A stretch of DNA of 5,196 nt from contig JAFTEK010000212.1 of NCBI GenBank assembly GCA_017453705.1, forward strand, positions 1 to 5,196. Reading direction: 5' to 3'. This DNA is from Treponema sp. (GTDB lineage Bacteria; Spirochaetota; Spirochaetia; Treponematales; Treponemataceae). The translations under genes were made by a program, and so were the position numbers. Each line of letters starts with the position of its first letter. Position 1 is the stretch's first letter. Below, in pieces: positions 3,084 to 5,196 of this stretch. Below the pieces are notes generated by a model. It was not told the DNA's origin, did no database searches, and worked only from the letters and a program-made list of their open reading frames with translations.

Positions 3084-4916
3084 ATGGATAGAAATACAAT
3101 ATTGACCATAGTTCTGAGTACTATGGTCTTTTTGGCTTACTTCTTCTTTGATGCATATTATATGGCTCCCAAGAGGGAAGCCGCTTATCAGGCTCAGCAG
3201 GCTGCCGAACAGGAGGCTGCGGAGGCAGAGGCTCAGAAGGCGCAGGAGCTTTCCACGCTTGTCAGCGATGCGGGTTCCCAGTCTATTTTTGCTTCGGAGG
3301 ACAACGATTCTTCTGCTGACATTCCCGTACAAGAGTATACGATAAACACAAGGCGGGCCAGCGTGGTTCTGACCAACCGGGGCGGCGACATAGTGAGCTA
3401 TAAGCTTGTGGAGCACCTGGACAAGGATACCGGCGAGGGCGTGGAGATGGTGGACAACGTTACCAGAACCAACCGGGCCTTCTCCCTCTCTTTCGGCGGC
3501 TCCGGCATGGCTGCCATAGACGGGGTTTTCAACGTAAAGCGCGTTGATGAGCACACGATAGGCTTTTACCGGGATTTTTCAATAAAAGACGAGGCTGGAG
3601 CTGAGCACAAGTTCCGTCTGGGCAAGCTTTATTCTTTCACCGATGATGACTATGCCTTCCGCCTGTCCGTCACAGTCAACGGCTTGGACGGAAATCCTGC
3701 TGCGCTTAACCTTGGCGGGGCCGCTTATTCGCTCAGGACTTCCCCGCAGATTGGCCCCCATTATGACAAAAAGAGCAACCGCTATGAGGTCAGGCAGTTT
3801 GTAAGTTGGGACGGACGCAAGAGAACCAAGAAGGCTTTCTCTGACCGCATGTATGAGAAAAGCTGGGAGTGGGCAGGCTCCGCAGGAAAGTATTTTACTG
3901 TCATTGTAAAGCCCGCCGACAACTCCACGATGTCCGCGTCTATAAAGTGTTCCACCCAGCAGGTCTCTGGCTACGAGAACTCGCAGGTTTTCCTGACCCG
4001 CAATGCGATTTCCGGCAACACGACGGATGACTATTATATCTACGTCGGTCCCCGCAGCGAGAACGAGCTGATAAAGTATAACAATGCGGATTCCAACGGT
4101 TGGAAGCTGGTAAACGCCAGGTTCAACCAGGCTTTGCAGACATCAGGGTTCCTTTCCATTATCGAAGTCGCGCTCAAATGGTGCCTTAGGAGCATCTACA
4201 GTTTGGTGCGCAACTGGGGTGTGGCGATTATAATCCTGACCATAATCCTAAAGATAGTCCTTTTCCCGCTCAACAAGTCCACCGCTATGGGTTCCATCAA
4301 GATGCAGGGCTTGCAGCCAAAGATGAAGGAGATACAGGAAAAGTACAAGGACGACCCCCAGCAGCAGCAGGCCGCGATGGGTAAGCTTTACAAGGAGGCC
4401 GGTTACAATCCTGCATCCGGCTGTCTGCCTATGGTCTTGCAGATGATGGTGCTTTTTGCCCTTTACAACGTGTTCAACAACCACTTTGAGTTCCGTGGGG
4501 CGAGCTTTATCCGGGGCTGGATTGACGACCTGTCCGTGGGTGACTGCCTGTTCAGCTGGGAAAAACAGATTCCTTTAATATCCCAGTTCACGATGAACAC
4601 ATTCCGCCTGCTGCCTTTCATATACACAGGAAGCCAGCTGCTAAACGGCCTTATCACCCAGTATGGCAACGCGGCCGGAGCCAGCCAGGGGTCGATGAAG
4701 TTCATGATGTACGGAATGCCCTTGATGTTCTTCTTCCTCTTTTACAATGTTCCGTCAGGACTTCTGCTTTACTGGACTGTCAGCAATATCCTGCAGATTG
4801 GCCAGCAGGTCATAATCAACAAGATGACCGCCAGAAAGAGGCAGGAGCTGGAAGCCAGCAAGCCCCGCGTCATAGACAGGGCGATGGGCGGCAAGAAGAA
4901 GAAGGGACGCCACTAG
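3084..4916 (+). CDS. yidC: Membrane protein insertase YidC (long, didermic form)
   Basis: Inserts and folds inner membrane proteins, alone or with SecYEG. The 610-residue layout is: TM1 (about 5-24, TILTIVLSTMVFLAYFFF); an Ala/Glu/Gln-rich linker likely to be coiled coil (31-57); a large periplasmic beta-sandwich domain (about 82-330); then the conserved core: amphipathic helix (355-374), TM2 (378-396), the cytoplasmic hairpin QPKMKEIQEKYKDDPQQQQ (411-429), TM3 (446-464, ASGCLPMVLQMMVLFALYN), TM4 (about 505-523) and TM5 region (537-575, GMPLMFFFLFYNVPSGLLLYW). The TM2 position of the groove Arg of E. coli YidC holds Lys390 (ILKIVLFPL), keeping the positive charge. The basic tail GGKKKKGRH may contact the ribosome. 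The start has AGAGGA (3067-3072) 11 nt upstream, and 28 nt separate it from yidD. It is longer than E. coli YidC (548 aa), mostly through the N-terminal linker. Confidence 0.97.
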   Translation: MDRNTILTIVLSTMVFLAYFFFDAYYMAPKREAAYQAQQAAEQEAAEAEAQKAQELSTLVSDAGSQSIFASEDNDSSADIPVQEYTINTRRASVVLTNRGGDIVSYKLVEHLDKDTGEGVEMVDNVTRTNRAFSLSFGGSGMAAIDGVFNVKRVDEHTIGFYRDFSIKDEAGAEHKFRLGKLYSFTDDDYAFRLSVTVNGLDGNPAALNLGGAAYSLRTSPQIGPHYDKKSNRYEVRQFVSWDGRKRTKKAFSDRMYEKSWEWAGSAGKYFTVIVKPADNSTMSASIKCSTQQVSGYENSQVFLTRNAISGNTTDDYYIYVGPRSENELIKYNNADSNGWKLVNARFNQALQTSGFLSIIEVALKWCLRSIYSLVRNWGVAIIILTIILKIVLFPLNKSTAMGSIKMQGLQPKMKEIQEKYKDDPQQQQAAMGKLYKEAGYNPASGCLPMVLQMMVLFALYNVFNNHFEFRGASFIRGWIDDLSVGDCLFSWEKQIPLISQFTMNTFRLLPFIYTGSQLLNGLITQYGNAAGASQGSMKFMMYGMPLMFFFLFYNVPSGLLLYWTVSNILQIGQQVIINKMTARKRQELEASKPRVIDRAMGGKKKKGRH

Positions 4917-4952
4917 TTTTTTACAACGCAATTATTTTCTAGGAGTAGATAT

Positions 4953-5196
4953 ATGATATACGAGTACGAAGGAAAGAACGAGAAGGAGGCCATAGAAAAG
5001 GCCGCCGAGGAGCTGGGACTGGAGAGAGACCAGTTCGATGTGGAGATTCTTGAGTCGCAGAAAGGCACTCTCTTTAAGAAGGGATACGTGCGCATCCGCG
5101 TTCAGCCGGTGGACAGCGAGGATCATGTCGCCGGTGAATTTGAGGGTAAGGTTCCCAATACAACCGAGAGGGCCAGGAACCCCAGCCTGGTCGCCA
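4953..5196 (+). CDS. jag: Jag/KhpB RNA-binding protein, 5' part
   Basis: Only the first 81 codons are in the window and the frame is open at the right edge. The start ATG 4953 has AGGAG (4941-4945) 7 nt upstream and lies 36 nt after yidC. The N-terminus YEYEGKNEKEAIEKAAEELG (3-22) followed by FDVEILESQKGTLFKKGYVR (28-47) is the Jag_N domain. The glycine-rich KKGFLG-like turn of many homologues is replaced by KGTLFKKG here. The KH and R3H RNA-binding domains expected downstream are outside the window. KhpB proteins bind RNA and affect cell division and envelope functions; the yidC-jag pairing is common across bacteria. Confidence 0.9.
   Translation, partial: MIYEYEGKNEKEAIEKAAEELGLERDQFDVEILESQKGTLFKKGYVRIRVQPVDSEDHVAGEFEGKVPNTTERARNPSLVA

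Noticed and set aside
2859..3554. 231-residue minus-strand ORF
   Set aside because: It lies entirely antisense to yidD and yidC, which have strong family motifs; it has no recognisable domain and is a codon-usage shadow.
4905..4952. Terminator between yidC and jag
   Set aside because: There is a TTTTTT run after the yidC stop, but no inverted repeat precedes it, so yidC and jag are probably co-transcribed.

Overview
The 3' half of the window (about 2094-5196) is a conserved housekeeping cluster, all on the + strand: rpmH (ribosomal protein L34), rnpA (RNase P protein), yidD, yidC (membrane insertase) and the start of jag/khpB. These genes link ribosome synthesis, tRNA 5' processing and membrane protein insertion. 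A didermic bacterium is indicated by the long periplasmic domain of YidC. Gene order, the extended L34 and the style of the Rhs remnant upstream suggest a spirochaete of the Treponema group. That assignment is inference from memory of the families, not a search result.

The 5' 1.6 kb is a patchwork of broken genes. It opens with a strong intrinsic terminator or attenuator hairpin (12-58). Next is the first ~32 codons of what looks like an ornithine cyclodeaminase-family gene (88-183), which then runs into unrelated sequence. That sequence is the 5' end of a minus-strand gene for an exported protein (ATG at 314) with its own promoter and ribosome binding site, also cut off at the same junction.

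From about 535 comes an orphan Rhs cassette. It holds the last ~16 residues of an Rhs core (HLYHYAGNNPVRY), then, in a shifted frame, an AT-rich toxin-like ORF with a hydrophobic segment and a C-terminal domain resembling URI/GIY-YIG-type polymorphic toxin nucleases (to 1253). A 47-nt overlapping ORF of 126 aa (1207-1587) sits where the cognate immunity gene is expected. The Rhs body is missing, and a probable TA-dinucleotide insertion separates the core tip from the toxin.

The 1588-2164 stretch has no intact gene. It holds a possible minus-strand gene tail (1682-1831) and an array of five 23-bp direct repeats (1888-2002) plus a decayed sixth, flanked by an imperfect inverted repeat (1872-1887 / 2022-2042). 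The rpmH promoter is at 2094-2123. The best candidate for something unusual is the displaced Rhs toxin/immunity module together with the neighbouring repeat element, inserted or rearranged next to the rpmH-rnpA-yidD-yidC-jag cluster.
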